From positions 1 to 22,764 of the IMG/VR virus record IMGVR_UViG_3300031951_001276: 22,764 nucleotides of DNA. One strand, written 5' to 3'. The notes below the pieces were generated by a model. It was not told the DNA's origin. It saw only the letters and a program-made list of their open reading frames with translations, and ran no database searches. Below are positions 22,188 through 22,764 of the stretch, in pieces. This DNA comes from a virus. How positions within the stretch are numbered: the stretch's first letter is position 1; every line of letters starts with the position of its first letter. A program made the position numbers and the translations under genes.

Positions 22188-22728
22188 TATTTTTTCGCAG
22201 ATCGCCAGAACGCTGGCAAAGCAGGGCGCGCCCGTCCTTGGCGGGCTGATCGGAACCGCCATCGGCGGGCCAATTGGTGCTACAGTGGGCGGGCTTGCGG
22301 GCAAGGCCATCGAGGCCGTCGCCGATGCGCTGGGCACTTCGACCGATCCCGCAGCCGTGGCGGAGGCGCTGACGAAGCCGGGCGCGACGGTGGCAGTGGC
22401 GCGCGTGGAGGCGCAAACCGGTGAAATGATCCGGCTTTGGGAAATGGAGGCACAACGCGCAAGCGATGCGCAGGCGGCTGAAATCGCGCAAGGCTTCACC
22501 GCTTGGCAGTTCTGGCGGAATTTCATTCAGGCCGTGGTGTGGGGCGGGTGGTTGATCCTGCTCATCGCCGCGATTTTCGGCGGCAATCTCGGCATCAAGG
22601 GCAACATGCCCATCGCGGAAGTGGTGACGGCCTGGGGCTCTGTTTCGTTGCTCTGGATGGCCGTGTTCCATGGCGGGCATACGGCGAAGGAAGTGTTCTC
22701 CGCCTCGAAATGGGGGAAGGCGCAATGA
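22180..22728 (+). CDS. Holin, 3-TM (GTA-holin-like)
   Basis: A 182-residue membrane protein matching the layout of the 3-TM holin family found in alphaproteobacterial phages and gene transfer agents. It has an N-terminal Gly/Ala-rich hydrophobic or amphipathic segment (GAPVLGGLIGTAIGGPIGATVGG, 17-38) and a cytoplasmic charged helix (70-105). Two clear transmembrane helices follow, at about 114-134 (FIQAVVWGGWLILLIAAIFGG) and 146-164 (AEVVTAWGSVSLLWMAVFH), and then a short charged end. AAGGAGG at 22167-22173, inside the endolysin gene, gives a strong ribosome site for ATG 22180. Overlap with the endolysin and position after it support a lysis role: forming the membrane lesion that ends the cycle. 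The next gene starts within its stop codon (ATGA). Confidence 0.82.
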   Translation: MADIFSQIARTLAKQGAPVLGGLIGTAIGGPIGATVGGLAGKAIEAVADALGTSTDPAAVAEALTKPGATVAVARVEAQTGEMIRLWEMEAQRASDAQAAEIAQGFTAWQFWRNFIQAVVWGGWLILLIAAIFGGNLGIKGNMPIAEVVTAWGSVSLLWMAVFHGGHTAKEVFSASKWGKAQ

Positions 22729-22764
22729 TCGCATCCCTCTTTCGAGCGGCGGCTTTGCTGGTGC
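22725..22764 (+). CDS. Start of a further lysis-region gene (partial; possible spanin)
   Basis: ATG 22725 overlaps the holin stop (ATGA), and the frame stays open to the window end, giving MIASLFRAAALLV. The short hydrophobic N-terminus after one Arg looks like a signal anchor. An inner-membrane spanin (Rz-type) often follows holin and endolysin, so this is a reasonable but weakly supported guess. The gene is cut by the window edge. Confidence 0.4.
   Translation, partial: MIASLFRAAALLV

Overview
The window is a block of late genes (DNA packaging, virion and lysis) from a podovirus-type phage or prophage. All recognisable genes lie on the + strand, mostly with overlaps or gaps of a few bases. 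The DNA is GC-rich with long GC-runs and strong codon bias, which fits a Proteobacterium, probably an alphaproteobacterium. The host assignment is inference from composition and from the 3-TM holin of GTA type. No integrase, repressor, replication gene, tRNA or attachment site is visible, so the sequence does not show whether this is a free phage or a prophage.

Layout: (1) 1-2418, packaging: a probable small terminase subunit, a 318-base non-coding, extremely GC-rich gap with direct repeats (a candidate packaging or TerS-binding site), and the large terminase. (2) 2418-5059: a GNAT/T7 gp13-like protein, an 80-residue basic protein overlapping it, the T7 gp8-like portal and a Bbp19-like protein. 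(3) 5071-7740, capsid: scaffold, a small Acb2/Tad1-like protein (candidate anti-CBASS nucleotide sponge), the major capsid protein and a small decoration-like protein. Strong GC hairpins precede the capsid gene and follow both it and the decoration gene. (4) 7795-10853: T7-like tail tubular proteins A (adaptor) and B (nozzle). (5) 10858-19263: four ejection or internal virion proteins, one with a lysozyme domain and one with a DdrB/ParB-like domain. (6) 19322-21451: a tail fibre ending in a seven-repeat RCC1-type beta-propeller. (7) 21465-22764, lysis: a GH108 endolysin with a C-terminal membrane segment, a 3-TM holin and the first codons of a further gene, perhaps a spanin.

The terminases fill the head through the portal. 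Scaffold, capsid and decoration proteins build the shell. The tubular proteins and fibre form a short tail. The ejection proteins pass into the host with the DNA, opening the wall and perhaps the membrane. Holin and endolysin release the progeny. The lengths of the portal, tubular proteins and small core protein are close to those of T7 gp8, gp11, gp12 and gp14. The head module and gene order (terminases first) look more like Bordetella phage BPP-1 relatives.

The most interesting point is the Acb2-like gene at 6053-6403, an apparent counter-defence gene placed between the scaffold and major capsid genes. Also notable are the RCC1-propeller fibre, a hairpin that covers the fibre gene's start codon and presents its Shine-Dalgarno in the loop, and an 11-base motif (CCCACTTAACA) found three times, twice just after a stop codon.
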